A stretch of DNA of 25,366 nt. Source: a virus. Within the stretch, counting starts at the first letter, position 1, and the number at the start of each line of letters is the position of its first letter. This document shows positions 5,152 through 13,376 of the stretch, piece by piece. The position numbers were made by a program, and so were the translations under genes. The DNA lies in IMG/VR virus record IMGVR_UViG_3300017771_000095, positions 1 to 25,366 of that record; one strand, 5' to 3'. Under the pieces are notes generated by a model, which saw only the letters and a program-made list of their open reading frames with translations, was not told where the DNA came from and did not search any database.

Positions 5152-6909
5152 CTAGCCAATGGCGGCTGCCATATCTCTTATAGATGAATTGTCACTTTTA
5201 GCGCTTGGTGGATCTCCCATTACTAATGCTGAACTACTTGAGCTGCTATTGTCTACGTTTTGAGTAGTACTTGAGTCTACAATATTAACGCCTTTAGATT
5301 TTTCTTGCTCAATTCTAGCTTGTTCTAAGTCTACTGCTTTTTGAGCTGCTTCCATATGTTGTTTATCTGCGAGCATAGCCCTTTTCTCACGTCTATCCAA
5401 CATAGCTCTTGCTTCTTCGGGTGTGGCTTTTCTTCTATTGCCATCTTCTACAATAAACATATTGCCTTGTTTAAAGGCTTGTTGAGAACTTCTCAACATG
5501 TCATTTTCTTGATCGGCTCTTCGTGCCGCAGATCTTTCTTTTTGTTCTGCATCTTTGATATCTTGTTCGCTGATATTACCGCTGAGATTTAATTTTCCAC
5601 CTCTAATCGTATCACCTACACCTTTACCAATAAATGGAATTGATTCAATTGCACTAGCAGCTAATTCAATAACACCATTAAGAACTAATTTAAACATATC
5701 AAAAATGGTATCAACTGTTTTGGTAATAATATCCATGAAACTAAAGCTTTTTAATGCTTCAGCTGATTCATTAAATCCGAATTTACCTAATGCCCAAGCA
5801 GCTACACTTTTTATTAGATCTAATGGTATACCGATTACTGAATTGACTAGACCTTTAATTCCACCAGCGATTGTTGATATTACTTTAGATCCTATGTTTC
5901 CTTCGTCATCAACAAATCCTTCAATAGCTCCTTTTACTGTATCGTAGACAGTCATGATTATAAAGAGAGGTGCAAAAAGTTTACCAATTGTTTTACCAAT
6001 TCCATTTAACAATTGCATAAATTTAGAATTTTCTGCAAATATTTTAAATGCATCTGTAATAACTGCAAATGCCTTTGCAATTGGCCCTTCGGCTGAGAAA
6101 AATGTTTTGATTGGTTTTACCAAATCTGACACAAAGGTTATTGCTGCATTGAATGGACGCATAATTGTATTAAAAATTCTACTTAATAAACTTGGTCCTT
6201 CACCAGCCATGAATACTTGTTTAAATGGCTTCGCAACATCATCAATAAACGTTTCAAAAGGAAACACAAAAATAGCTTTAAGAGTATTAAAAAATGATGT
6301 TAGCTTCTTTCCAATAAAACCTTCTCCAGTAAATAAGGTTTTAAATGGTTGTAATAAATCATCTACAATTGCGAGAGCACCAGTAAATGTTAATCTAAAA
6401 GAACTTTTTATACCATTAACAAATCTCATAAATCCGCCTTCGGCGCTAAAGAAAGCTTTCAATGGTTGTAATAAATCATCAAGTATTTTAAGAGCAGCTG
6501 TGAATGTTGCTTTAATTTTTCCACCTAAGTCAGTACCAAATAATCTTATTGCATCTCTAATGTCTTCTAGTCTTTTAGTAAGACCTACAAGTCGTGATAA
6601 TTTTTTAATACTGTCTAATATACCTGTTAAAAATCCTGCAGTTGCCGCAATAATTCCTGCAAGAATAGCTGCTAATTTAGAACGATCTTTTTTCGGATCT
6701 TTATCGCCACCAGGCTGAGTACTATCAGCTTGATTCTTACGTTCTCTCAACATTTCAAGTAGATCTAATTGTCCTAATTGAACTGCTTTTAAAAACTTAT
6801 CAACTCTTCTCGTTAAACGTTCAACACTTTCTGCGACAAGTTCGTGTCCTGCCATGTTTTGATCGTTATTAACTTTCAGCTGTTGAGCAATAATTTCTAA
6901 ATTAGCCAT
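5152..6909 (-). CDS. Putative tail tape measure protein (gp29-like)
   Basis: A 585-residue protein, close to the roughly 590 residues of T4 gp29, the ruler that sets tail tube length. The call rests on position directly after the gp26/gp51-type chaperone pair and on composition: an N-terminal helical part, a hydrophobic Ala/Gly segment at about 78-97, long helical hydrophobic stretches, and a charged coiled-coil-like region at about 450-540. Four imperfect repeats lie at residues 144-290, marked by DDLLQP, DDLLQP, DDVAKP and SDLVKP at 144, 183, 223 and 261, a period of 38-40 residues. The tail ends in a Ser-rich linker. AAAGG lies 7 nt before the ATG, and the start overlaps the end of the chaperone extension by 8 nt. 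Sequence identity to gp29 is not evident by eye. Confidence 0.7.
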   Translation of the reverse strand: MANLEIIAQQLKVNNDQNMAGHELVAESVERLTRRVDKFLKAVQLGQLDLLEMLRERKNQADSTQPGGDKDPKKDRSKLAAILAGIIAATAGFLTGILDSIKKLSRLVGLTKRLEDIRDAIRLFGTDLGGKIKATFTAALKILDDLLQPLKAFFSAEGGFMRFVNGIKSSFRLTFTGALAIVDDLLQPFKTLFTGEGFIGKKLTSFFNTLKAIFVFPFETFIDDVAKPFKQVFMAGEGPSLLSRIFNTIMRPFNAAITFVSDLVKPIKTFFSAEGPIAKAFAVITDAFKIFAENSKFMQLLNGIGKTIGKLFAPLFIIMTVYDTVKGAIEGFVDDEGNIGSKVISTIAGGIKGLVNSVIGIPLDLIKSVAAWALGKFGFNESAEALKSFSFMDIITKTVDTIFDMFKLVLNGVIELAASAIESIPFIGKGVGDTIRGGKLNLSGNISEQDIKDAEQKERSAARRADQENDMLRSSQQAFKQGNMFIVEDGNRRKATPEEARAMLDRREKRAMLADKQHMEAAQKAVDLEQARIEQEKSKGVNIVDSSTTQNVDNSSSSSSALVMGDPPSAKSDNSSIRDMAAAIG

Positions 6910-7081
6910 TTTTTTGCCTTTGTTTTTCGTCTTCTAAATGATTAATCAAAAGATTAATATAAATTTCTCTTTCCCATGGTAACATATTCTCTATCTCAGT
7001 TAAACTCCAATTCCAGTGGGTCATTAAATTAAAGTTCATATGGTAAAAATTCTCTAAATTTTCATGAGATAGAGCTATTAT
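6902..7081 (-). CDS. gp51: gp51-like tail assembly chaperone extension, -1 frame
   Basis: A 59-codon open stretch in the -1 frame relative to the gp26-like gene. It runs from the codon after the slippery site (ATA at 7081) to TAA at 6904-6902. It encodes a helical segment with THWNWSLTEIENMLPWEREI and a charged end, the style of the short gp51-type proteins of marine T4-like phages. An internal ATG at 7039 could give a 45-aa product, but it has no good ribosome-binding site (nearest AGAG is 12-13 nt away). Open sequence upstream of that ATG, back to the slippery heptamer, favours translation as a fusion of 293 residues with the gp26-like protein, like lambda G/GT. The end overlaps the tape measure ATG. 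Confidence 0.7.
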   Translation of the reverse strand: MIALSHENLENFYHMNFNLMTHWNWSLTEIENMLPWEREIYINLLINHLEDEKQRQKNG

Positions 7082-7101
7082 AAAAAATTCTGTAGCCCCT
7101 C
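7052..7101 (-). promoter_or_regulatory. Candidate programmed -1 ribosomal frameshift site
   Basis: The heptamer T TTT TTA occupies 7087-7081 in the correct phase, directly before the 0-frame stop TAA (7080-7078). A ribosome-binding-like GAGGGG (7101-7096) lies 8 nt upstream, and a weak hairpin CTCTA (7074-7070) / TAGAG (7056-7052) starts 6 nt downstream. These are the three usual parts of bacterial -1 frameshift signals. Confidence 0.65.
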
Positions 7102-7782
7102 GATTACTAATTTATTTTCATGGTTACAAGAGCTACAAGTAAAATCTACATCGTGATTTAAAGCTGGAATCTTATCTATAAAATCTCTAATCGCCGCAAA
7201 TTGATTACTATTCATTGATTCAATAAATTCTTTTAATTCTTCGTCAGTTGAATCTCTTAAATTGATTCTTTCTTCTTCTGTAACTACGGCTCTTAAACAA
7301 CTTGCAATTAATTTAAAAGCGTTTTCAGCGTCACCCGCGTTATCAGCTCCTACACGAACTACTTCTTCAAAACTAGGCCAATCAATTTCTACAGAAATTT
7401 CATCAGTTAGTTTAATAGTTTTTTCGATGTCAGGAATTGCAATTTTAACTTCGTCAAGCTTGATTTCAACTGGATTTGAAGTTTCGCATTTCTCACATTT
7501 TAAAGCAATACTAGCGGTTTCACCAACACTTCTTGCTCTCATTTGTAAAAAAGCGTATTCAATATCGAAAGAAGTTAATGCTTGTTCTGCAATTGGTTCT
7601 TCAATACAGTCAGCAATTGTTCGAACTAATGCTCTAAAAACATCTGAATTTTTACCGCTTTCTGACGCGATCATAATTGCCTTTTCTTCTTTTACGAGAA
7701 AAGGTCTGTAGTGCACCTTTTTACCAGATGACGGAATTGTCATCTCATAGCTAGGTAGCGTATTAAGTTTAGGTAATGCCAT
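7078..7782 (-). CDS. gp26: gp26-like baseplate hub protein / tail assembly chaperone
   Basis: A 234-residue protein of the T4 gp26 type (T4 base plate protein family; T4 gp26 is about 208 residues). The N-terminus MALPKLNTLPSYEMTIPSSG leads into KVHYRPFLVKEEKAIMIA, typical of the family. Two CxxC pairs, C96/C99 and C216/C219, probably form one zinc-binding site. In T4, genes 26 and 51 lie next to each other and their products are needed for hub assembly; their place before the tape measure gene suits a chaperone role. The C-terminus QNFL ends on the slippery heptamer, so a fraction of ribosomes may continue into the gp51-like frame. Upstream AGAGG is about 10 nt from the ATG. Confidence 0.85.
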   Translation of the reverse strand: MALPKLNTLPSYEMTIPSSGKKVHYRPFLVKEEKAIMIASESGKNSDVFRALVRTIADCIEEPIAEQALTSFDIEYAFLQMRARSVGETASIALKCEKCETSNPVEIKLDEVKIAIPDIEKTIKLTDEISVEIDWPSFEEVVRVGADNAGDAENAFKLIASCLRAVVTEEERINLRDSTDEELKEFIESMNSNQFAAIRDFIDKIPALNHDVDFTCSSCNHENKLVIEGLQNFL

Positions 7783-7788
7783 AATAAT

Positions 7789-8451
7789 TTAACCTCTGTA
7801 AAATTGTTGCGAGGATTGTACTTTTTTCCAGTTTGTATAGGATAACTGTACGCTCAATTCCATTATTTGAGTTTCCTCATTATTAAATTCTACTGCAGAT
7901 AGAGTCGTAGGAAATGCATCGATCAACTCCACACAGTAGGCAGATTCATAGTAAGTTTCAGGATCTGGTAAAAAACTTAAAATCTTACTTGTAATTCCGC
8001 TCAGTTTTGTTCCGCCAACTAAACCCGCAGCGGTAGGTAATAAATTTAAAATTCTAGGATCCATCTTATTTGGATCGTCTTGTACTATTTTTAATTGATG
8101 AATTTTAACAGGATGCTGGTAATCTGATTTATATCTTACTGTACCTCCTTCTTCATCTAATATAGTCTCTCTCCAATTGTCAAAATATTCTTTTACTCCA
8201 TAATCGTTTAAAAGAAGAAATGAAAGAGTAACGTCATCAACAGCAAAACCATATGCGACTTTTTCAAACTTCATTCCGATTCGTCTTTCATGAGTTAGAA
8301 TTTGTTTTCCAGGTAAAGATGTACTTCTGCATAACAGATTTAAATCTTCTAAACCTATTCCTCCAATGTCCGGCAATTCAACAAAAAATTTATTTTGATG
8401 AGCAATACCTTGTTTTTGAGATATAATACTTTTTAATTTATCAACTCTCAC
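7789..8451 (-). CDS. Tail-tube-fold protein, probably gp54-like tube initiator
   Basis: A 220-residue protein with a GTG start at 8451 (stop of the upstream gene and this GTG overlap as GTGA). The pattern HQNKFFVELPDI near residues 18-29, then LLCRSTSLPGKQI and a late EYFDNWRETIL, matches the tube-protein fold shared by T4 gp19, gp48 and gp54. In those proteins an N-terminal beta strand is followed by the SxxLPG loop. The length is nearer gp19 than gp54 (320), so it could be a tube-like baseplate component or a tube paralogue. Given its place beside the hub chaperones I favour a gp54-like role in starting the tube. Confidence 0.65.
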   Translation of the reverse strand: MRVDKLKSIISQKQGIAHQNKFFVELPDIGGIGLEDLNLLCRSTSLPGKQILTHERRIGMKFEKVAYGFAVDDVTLSFLLLNDYGVKEYFDNWRETILDEEGGTVRYKSDYQHPVKIHQLKIVQDDPNKMDPRILNLLPTAAGLVGGTKLSGITSKILSFLPDPETYYESAYCVELIDAFPTTLSAVEFNNEETQIMELSVQLSYTNWKKVQSSQQFYRG

Positions 8452-9008
8452 AATGCTCTCCTTGTATCTCTATATACTTTATTTGCTGAAGCTTTATTCC
8501 AATCTGCAGCCGGAAGAAATGTAGCAATTTCCCACTCTGGCTTATCAACCAAAGCGAATCTACTTCTTACATGTTTAAACAAATAGTGTTTCATAGCTGG
8601 AGCGATAAATCTTTGTGGCACACTTCCTTTTTCTGCTAGTACTCTATCTAAAACTCTTGCTCTTAAAACAGGTGGAAGATAATGTAAATTCAATCCATAA
8701 AATCCGTCTTTAGCCGGACCCATCATAAGAATTAATGGAAATCCGTCATAATAAGGTAAAGTTTCTTTATGCTTAGGATCATAGAAAAACATATACATGT
8801 TTCCTACAGGACCTCTTGTGCGCGTCACCGGTCGATTTCTTAAATCAATCAGATCATCATCTAGCACTCTTTTTCTATTAATTACTCTACCTCTAAACAT
8901 TTGTCTTGCTTTATTGCGAAACCACTCTATAGACTGTTTTGTGCGTGGAGTAATCCCTGCACGAAATGCCTCAAATTCTAATTGTTGAAATAAACTTTCA
9001 CCTGCCAT
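8448..9008 (-). CDS. Conserved T4-like phage protein of unknown function, 186 aa
   Basis: A 186-residue basic protein. The middle (YMFFYDPKHKETLPYYDGFP, about residues 72-91, then YGLNLHYLPPVLRARVLD) is a pattern I associate with structural or hypothetical proteins in marine T4-like phages, without a proven role. The N-terminus (LFQQLEFEAFRAGI) is helical. It lies between gp4 and the tube-fold protein in the late minus-strand operon, so a virion or assembly function is likely. A TATAAATA element ends only 5 nt before the ATG, which would give an almost leaderless transcript; no good ribosome-binding site is present. Confidence 0.75.
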   Translation of the reverse strand: MAGESLFQQLEFEAFRAGITPRTKQSIEWFRNKARQMFRGRVINRKRVLDDDLIDLRNRPVTRTRGPVGNMYMFFYDPKHKETLPYYDGFPLILMMGPAKDGFYGLNLHYLPPVLRARVLDRVLAEKGSVPQRFIAPAMKHYLFKHVRSRFALVDKPEWEIATFLPAADWNKASANKVYRDTRRAL

Positions 9009-9013
9009 ACTAC

Positions 9014-9021
9014 TATTTATA
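9014..9021 (-). promoter_or_regulatory. Possible late promoter (TATAAATA)
   Basis: An exact TATAAATA on the minus strand, overlapping the end of the gp4 intergenic space. It is very close to the next start codon, so the transcript would begin at or near the ATG. It may be chance in AT-rich DNA. Confidence 0.4.
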
Positions 9022-9022
9022 A

Positions 9023-9520
9023 CTATTTTTTACGTTTTTTACGAAATGGTGGCAGTGGTTTTAACTTCTTTAATTTACCTGGTACAGGTTTACTCAATAG
9101 CTTCATTTCTTGTAAAGTTTTTTCTGTCCATATTTGGAATTCCCAACCACGATCTTTACAATAATTATTGGCGGCTTCCCACTTATTCATATTTTTTATG
9201 TATGTAAATCCTTCATTGATATATTTTCTAGTGCGTTTTTGTCCTGTCGGCGGAACAGTTTCTTTTTCAGGTTTAATTTCAACTAAAAGAGTTCTATCTT
9301 CAAATATAATTTTTATATCTGGAAAATATCTATGATACTTTTTATCTGCATCATAATAATAAGGTATTACAACCTCTTCTGACGACCACCCTTTTATTTT
9401 AGGATTCGAATCACACCATGAAAAAACAGATTTTTCCCATAGCGATCTATAGACGACTTTAGTATAGTCACCTTTATATTTCTTTGTGTTCTTCACTTTA
9501 TAGTAACCAGAATATGCCAT
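9023..9520 (-). CDS. gp4: Head completion protein gp4
   Basis: A 165-residue protein of T4 gp4 type (about 150 in T4), needed to finish filled heads before tail joining. The PD-(D/E)xK nuclease-like signature is visible: E29 in YRSLWE, D68 in FPD and E81-I-K83 in VEIKP. The C-terminus is strongly basic and proline-rich. The frame is open up to an ATG at 9577, but that lies upstream of the late promoter at 9553-9560 and overlaps the divergent gp48 gene. I therefore take the ATG at 9520, which gives the usual start MAYSGYYKVKNTKKYKGD. No clear ribosome-binding site precedes it. It is the first gene of the minus-strand late operon. Confidence 0.9.
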   Translation of the reverse strand: MAYSGYYKVKNTKKYKGDYTKVVYRSLWEKSVFSWCDSNPKIKGWSSEEVVIPYYYDADKKYHRYFPDIKIIFEDRTLLVEIKPEKETVPPTGQKRTRKYINEGFTYIKNMNKWEAANNYCKDRGWEFQIWTEKTLQEMKLLSKPVPGKLKKLKPLPPFRKKRKK

Positions 9521-9527
9521 TTTTTCA

Positions 9528-9535
9528 TATAAATA
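9528..9535 (+). promoter_or_regulatory. Late promoter for the gp48 operon
   Basis: Exact TATAAATA, 35 nt before the gp48 ATG, followed by AGGA as ribosome-binding site. It matches the T4 late -10 element used with the phage sigma gp55 and the sliding clamp. Confidence 0.75.
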
Positions 9536-9552
9536 AGATAAAATTACTTTTA

Positions 9553-9560
9553 TATTTATA
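9553..9560 (-). promoter_or_regulatory. Late promoter for the gp4 operon
   Basis: Exact TATAAATA on the minus strand, 32 nt before the gp4 ATG at 9520. It is convergent with, and downstream of, the plus-strand element at 9528, so the two transcripts overlap at their 5' ends. Confidence 0.72.
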
Positions 9561-9570
9561 GGAAAAATAG

Positions 9571-10566
9571 ATGTCATTTAGCTTTAAAGATTTTGCTCCT
9601 ACAACAGGCACAGAACGAAGATACCCTATCGATGAAGTTGATCAATACAAAAGTAGAATTACTTTTCAGGTAATGAAAGTAATTCCACCAAGATTCAACG
9701 TTCAATTTAAATCAAATAAAGTTGAAGGAGGAGGAGACTCTGGATTCGAATTAAACAAAGAATCTGCAAGTTTATCCGCAGTTGACGTTAAACCAATACC
9801 TAATGAAAAGACAGATCTCTATTTGCCTATTGCATTTCAGGTAAATGATAGAGCTGAATATGGAAATGCTTCTTTAGGATTAACTGGAATGGCTGCTGCG
9901 ACAGGGATGAATTCAGGTGCAAGTATTCCTAGTTCAGTACTTGAAGGAATTAAACAAACTGGTCAATCTTTTGTTGAAGCATTTAAATTGCTTGGTGGAG
10001 AAGGTGTAAGTGGACTTGGCGCTGCAAGAATAGCACAAATTATTCCAAATGATAAAATAAGTAATGCCACAACTCTTTCAGCTAGAGTCATTTTAAATCC
10101 TAATGTTCGAACTCTTTTTAACGGAGTTGCGATTAGAGAATTTACATTTCAATTTCAATTTCAACCTAAATCTAGAAAAGAAGCAATTGCAGTTAAAGAC
10201 ATCGTAAAATATTTTAGATACCACATGTATCCAGAAGAAATTAGCGGTCGACTTGGGTCTGCTGATATTCCTTTAGGATTTAAATATCCTAACATGTTTA
10301 GAATTAAATTGCTTTCAAATCTTAACGGACCATTTAAGAATATAGGAACACCAATTAAATTGAGTTATTTAAGATCGGTTAGTACTTCATACAATAACCA
10401 ATCAGGTGCATTACATGAGGATGGTTCTCCAACAGATGTTAATTTAAGTCTAAGCTTTGTTGAATATAAGACTATCAGTAAAATTGATATTAGAAATGAA
10501 GAAAATGATGTTTTCTACCAGCATGAATTTACTAAGTCAGCTGGAAGTATTTCAGGAGCTACATAA
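9571..10566 (+). CDS. gp48: Baseplate tail tube cap gp48
   Basis: A 331-residue protein of T4 gp48 type (about 364 in T4), which sits on the hub and starts the tail tube. The N-terminus MSFSFKDFAPTTGTERRYP and the YKSRITFQVMKV strand are family-like. A Gly/Ala-rich insertion (residues about 95-150) and the C-terminal tube-fold part with FTFQFQFQPKSRKEA and FKYPNMFRIKL follow. AGGA lies about 8 nt before the ATG. It begins the long plus-strand late operon; its stop shares a base with the gp53 start. gp54 has a related fold and cannot be ruled out. Confidence 0.82.
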   Translation: MSFSFKDFAPTTGTERRYPIDEVDQYKSRITFQVMKVIPPRFNVQFKSNKVEGGGDSGFELNKESASLSAVDVKPIPNEKTDLYLPIAFQVNDRAEYGNASLGLTGMAAATGMNSGASIPSSVLEGIKQTGQSFVEAFKLLGGEGVSGLGAARIAQIIPNDKISNATTLSARVILNPNVRTLFNGVAIREFTFQFQFQPKSRKEAIAVKDIVKYFRYHMYPEEISGRLGSADIPLGFKYPNMFRIKLLSNLNGPFKNIGTPIKLSYLRSVSTSYNNQSGALHEDGSPTDVNLSLSFVEYKTISKIDIRNEENDVFYQHEFTKSAGSISGAT

Positions 10567-11312
10567 TGGATTACTTTAAATATTTTCCTACAATAGATTA
10601 TAATTTTGGTGATCATGCTCAAAAAGATAAATTCAGAAATATCTCAATATACACAGATGTCATTGATCAAGTAAAAGATAATCTTACGATATATGAAGAC
10701 TATAATATTTTAGATGGTGAAAGACCCGATAACGTTTCTCAAAAAATGTACGATACACCAGAATATCATTGGACTTTTTATATGTTGAATGATAAAATCA
10801 GAGAAAAAGGCTGGCCGTTAACACAGAAAAAATTATACGAATTTGCTCTTAGAAAATATCCTTTTAAAGTAATGAACTTATCGATTGATATTTCTACTAT
10901 TTTAAAAGTAGGACAAACAATTACAGGGGTGAGTAACGGAGCAACTGCAAAAATTATTCACAGAAATACAGATTTATTACAATTAGTCTTAACTGATATT
11001 GATGGTAATATTACATCAACACAGGGATATCAAGTAACAAACGCAGATGGATCAGTTACAACCGTTGCTGCTAGTGACGTATCGGGCGTTGTCAATCAAA
11101 TTAATGCGACACATCATATAGAAAATACTTCTGGAGAATATATAGATTTAATTGATTCAAACGGAGATTTTATTTTAGGTTCTGGAGATATACCGGTAAC
11201 TAATTTAGAAGAATTAGTAAGAGTCAATGATAGTTTAAAACAAATTAGAGTTTTTAGACCAGGAAATGTAGATCAAATAGCAGACGCATTCAAACAGGCA
11301 ATTAAAATATAA
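10566..11312 (+). CDS. gp53: Baseplate wedge protein gp53 with inserted beta-rich segment
   Basis: A 248-residue protein of the gp53 family (about 196 in T4), a wedge component that binds to the hub. The N-terminal block MDYFKYFPTIDYNFGDH and YDTPEYHWTFYMLNDK (about 60-75) are characteristic. The extra length lies in residues about 112-185, a Thr/Asn/Gly-rich stretch (GQTITGVSNGATAKII, then TDIDGNITSTQGY) that looks like a small beta domain. The family C-terminus (VNDSLKQIRVFRPGNVDQI) follows. It joins both neighbours by TAATG overlaps. Confidence 0.88.
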   Translation: MDYFKYFPTIDYNFGDHAQKDKFRNISIYTDVIDQVKDNLTIYEDYNILDGERPDNVSQKMYDTPEYHWTFYMLNDKIREKGWPLTQKKLYEFALRKYPFKVMNLSIDISTILKVGQTITGVSNGATAKIIHRNTDLLQLVLTDIDGNITSTQGYQVTNADGSVTTVAASDVSGVVNQINATHHIENTSGEYIDLIDSNGDFILGSGDIPVTNLEELVRVNDSLKQIRVFRPGNVDQIADAFKQAIKI

Positions 11313-12634
11313 TGTTAAAAGGTGCACCAGAACAACAGTCAGATTATCTCTTTGAGTCGATTCTTTTAGAATCTGATAGGTTGAATAAGCCTATAGAAGT
11401 AAAGAATCAAGTCAGTGATTTAGAGATTTTTGAAAGTATTGAAAAACCTTATCTTACTGGCACTGTGGTCATTCTAGACGACGCTGATATTATGCAAAGA
11501 GTTGATATTCTAGGTGGAGAAAAGATTACTGTAAAATTAAAAAGCTCTAGATCTGGTTCAGTAACAATTATTAAAATATTTTATATCGATAAAATTATTT
11601 CTAAAAAAAGAGTTAATGACAATTCTCAATTATTAATTGTTAATATTATAGAAGATATCGGATATACGGCATGTTTGATAAACATTAACAAATCTTATAA
11701 AGGTAAATGTTCTGAAATTATTAAAAAAGTATCGCAAAACTTTTTAAATAAAACAGTCGATGTATCAAATACTGATAAACAATTTTTTAAAATGATTGTT
11801 CCAAATTTAGATCCGTTAGAAACAATTCAATGGGTATCAAACAGAGCGTCAACAAAAGAAGGATATCCTTTTTATATGTTTTCTGTTCTAGTAGAAGATA
11901 AATTAAAATTTACAGACTTAGGAACAATGATTGAAAACGAAGTAATTAATTCTGATATTTCTTATAAAAGATCAAGTTTAGTTGTAAAAGCTACCAACCG
12001 AGACGTTAGACGAAGAACGATTAAAAATTACAAGTTTCATAATTCAGAAGATTTGTTGACACTAATATACGCTGGTCTTATCGGATCTCAATATCAATAT
12101 ATCGATACAACAAAAAATAAAAAGAACGAATTCTCATTTGACATTGTAAGAGATTTATTGAAACCAATTTCGGCAAAAGGAGTTTTAAAGAGATCTCAGA
12201 GTCAATATATGTTTTCAGAAGATTATAAACATAACGGAATTTCTTTTAATAAGTATAAATCACGACTTATCTCACAGATTGGTGGATCAGGCGCTTATAC
12301 AGGACCAGATGAGATATTAAGTTTTGGTGAGAGTAATATTACTTCTGATTATAAACTAAATATTATTTGTAGAGCGATGGATGGAATATTAAAGAAGGCA
12401 CCTTTAACAATTGTAGTACCAGGCGTTGATTTTATCGACGGTGATAAACATTCTACAATTGGTAATAATTTACGAATTGAATTTCCTTCTTCAACTCCTG
12501 AATCAATGGAAAACAAGGGTATAGATACTAAAGCATCAGGAGATTATTTAGTTTTTGCTGCCCGGCATATGTTTAAAAGAGAGACATATGATATATCACT
12601 TCAATGTGTAAAGATGGCGAATTATGATACCTAA
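11312..12634 (+). CDS. Baseplate hub protein, gp27-like
   Basis: A 440-residue protein (T4 gp27 is 391). The N-terminal region with DLEIFESIEKPYLTGTVVI (about 36-54) and VDILGGEKITVKL is the first beta-barrel of hub proteins of the gp27/gpD class. The middle has an alpha-helical insertion, and the C-terminal half a second barrel. The next gene encodes the gp5 spike, the direct partner of gp27 in the hub trimer. It overlaps gp53 by one base and gp5 by 11 nt. In T4 gene 27 lies beside genes 26 and 51, so the order differs here. The assignment is by architecture and context, not close identity. Confidence 0.75.
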   Translation: MLKGAPEQQSDYLFESILLESDRLNKPIEVKNQVSDLEIFESIEKPYLTGTVVILDDADIMQRVDILGGEKITVKLKSSRSGSVTIIKIFYIDKIISKKRVNDNSQLLIVNIIEDIGYTACLININKSYKGKCSEIIKKVSQNFLNKTVDVSNTDKQFFKMIVPNLDPLETIQWVSNRASTKEGYPFYMFSVLVEDKLKFTDLGTMIENEVINSDISYKRSSLVVKATNRDVRRRTIKNYKFHNSEDLLTLIYAGLIGSQYQYIDTTKNKKNEFSFDIVRDLLKPISAKGVLKRSQSQYMFSEDYKHNGISFNKYKSRLISQIGGSGAYTGPDEILSFGESNITSDYKLNIICRAMDGILKKAPLTIVVPGVDFIDGDKHSTIGNNLRIEFPSSTPESMENKGIDTKASGDYLVFAARHMFKRETYDISLQCVKMANYDT

Positions 12635-13376
12635 AAAATATATAGATTATTATGGAGATAGAACACGATGGTTTTTAGGAACTGTCGTTGATATTATTGA
12701 TCCAGAAGAACTCGGAAGAATACGAGTGAGAATCTATGGAATTCATTCTGAAAATAAAACAGATATTCCAGATGCAGATCTGCCATGGGCTCAAGTAGTA
12801 TTACCAATTACACAAGGTGGAACAAATGGACTTGGTAATAATTTAGGAATTCAAATTGATTCGTTAGTTTTTGGAATCTTTTTAGATGGAGCAAATTCAC
12901 AACTTCCACTTGTTGTAGGTTCTTTACCTAAACTTGAAGAAAATTCTCAAGGTGGTAGATCTACAAATCAACTTGCAAGAGGAACAAATACGCTTACTAA
13001 AAATGTAAACGTATCTGGTGCGCCGTCAGATCCGTACGCTGCTGTATATCCTCATAACAAAGTAATACAGACTACCAGCGGACACACGATTGAAATTGAC
13101 GATACTCCAAGTGGTGAAAGAATACATATACATCATAAGTCCGGTGCTTTTATGGAATTTCATCCAGATGGAAGTTTAGTTATAAAAACAACAAATACAT
13201 ATATCGATGCGGGTACAAATGCCAATATTAAAGCATCTAGTGTTAATGTTGAAGGTAGCACAGTAAATATTAATGGAGGTAGTGGAGATGTTGTTGTGAG
13301 TGGAATATCTTTGGTTAATCATACTCATCGTGATAATCCTGGCCTTGCTGGTGCAGTTACTTCAAAACCACTATAA
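12624..13376 (+). CDS. gp5: Baseplate central spike gp5, without lysozyme domain
   Basis: A 250-residue protein with the gp5 OB-fold (DRTRWFLGTVVDIIDPEELG, about residues 11-30, DLPWAQVVLP at 51-60 and FGIFLDG at 84-90) and a C-terminal beta-helix needle of short repeats (GHTIEID, HIHHKSG, IKTTNTYIDAG, INGGSGD; about 145-225). The end NHTHRDNPG may cap the spike with metal-binding histidines. T4 gp5 (575 residues) has a lysozyme domain between these parts, and here the linker is only about 40 residues with no room for it. Penetration must rely on the needle or on another enzyme. Confidence 0.9.
   Translation: MIPKKYIDYYGDRTRWFLGTVVDIIDPEELGRIRVRIYGIHSENKTDIPDADLPWAQVVLPITQGGTNGLGNNLGIQIDSLVFGIFLDGANSQLPLVVGSLPKLEENSQGGRSTNQLARGTNTLTKNVNVSGAPSDPYAAVYPHNKVIQTTSGHTIEIDDTPSGERIHIHHKSGAFMEFHPDGSLVIKTTNTYIDAGTNANIKASSVNVEGSTVNINGGSGDVVVSGISLVNHTHRDNPGLAGAVTSKPL

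Noticed and set aside
5954-6718. Long plus-strand frame (254 codons) opposite the tape measure gene
   Set aside because: It is the antisense of a well-supported gene with late operon context; its protein is low-complexity and has no ribosome-binding site.
9521-9577. Longer gp4 starting at the ATG at 9577
   Set aside because: The added 19 residues would lie upstream of the late promoter and are not family-like.
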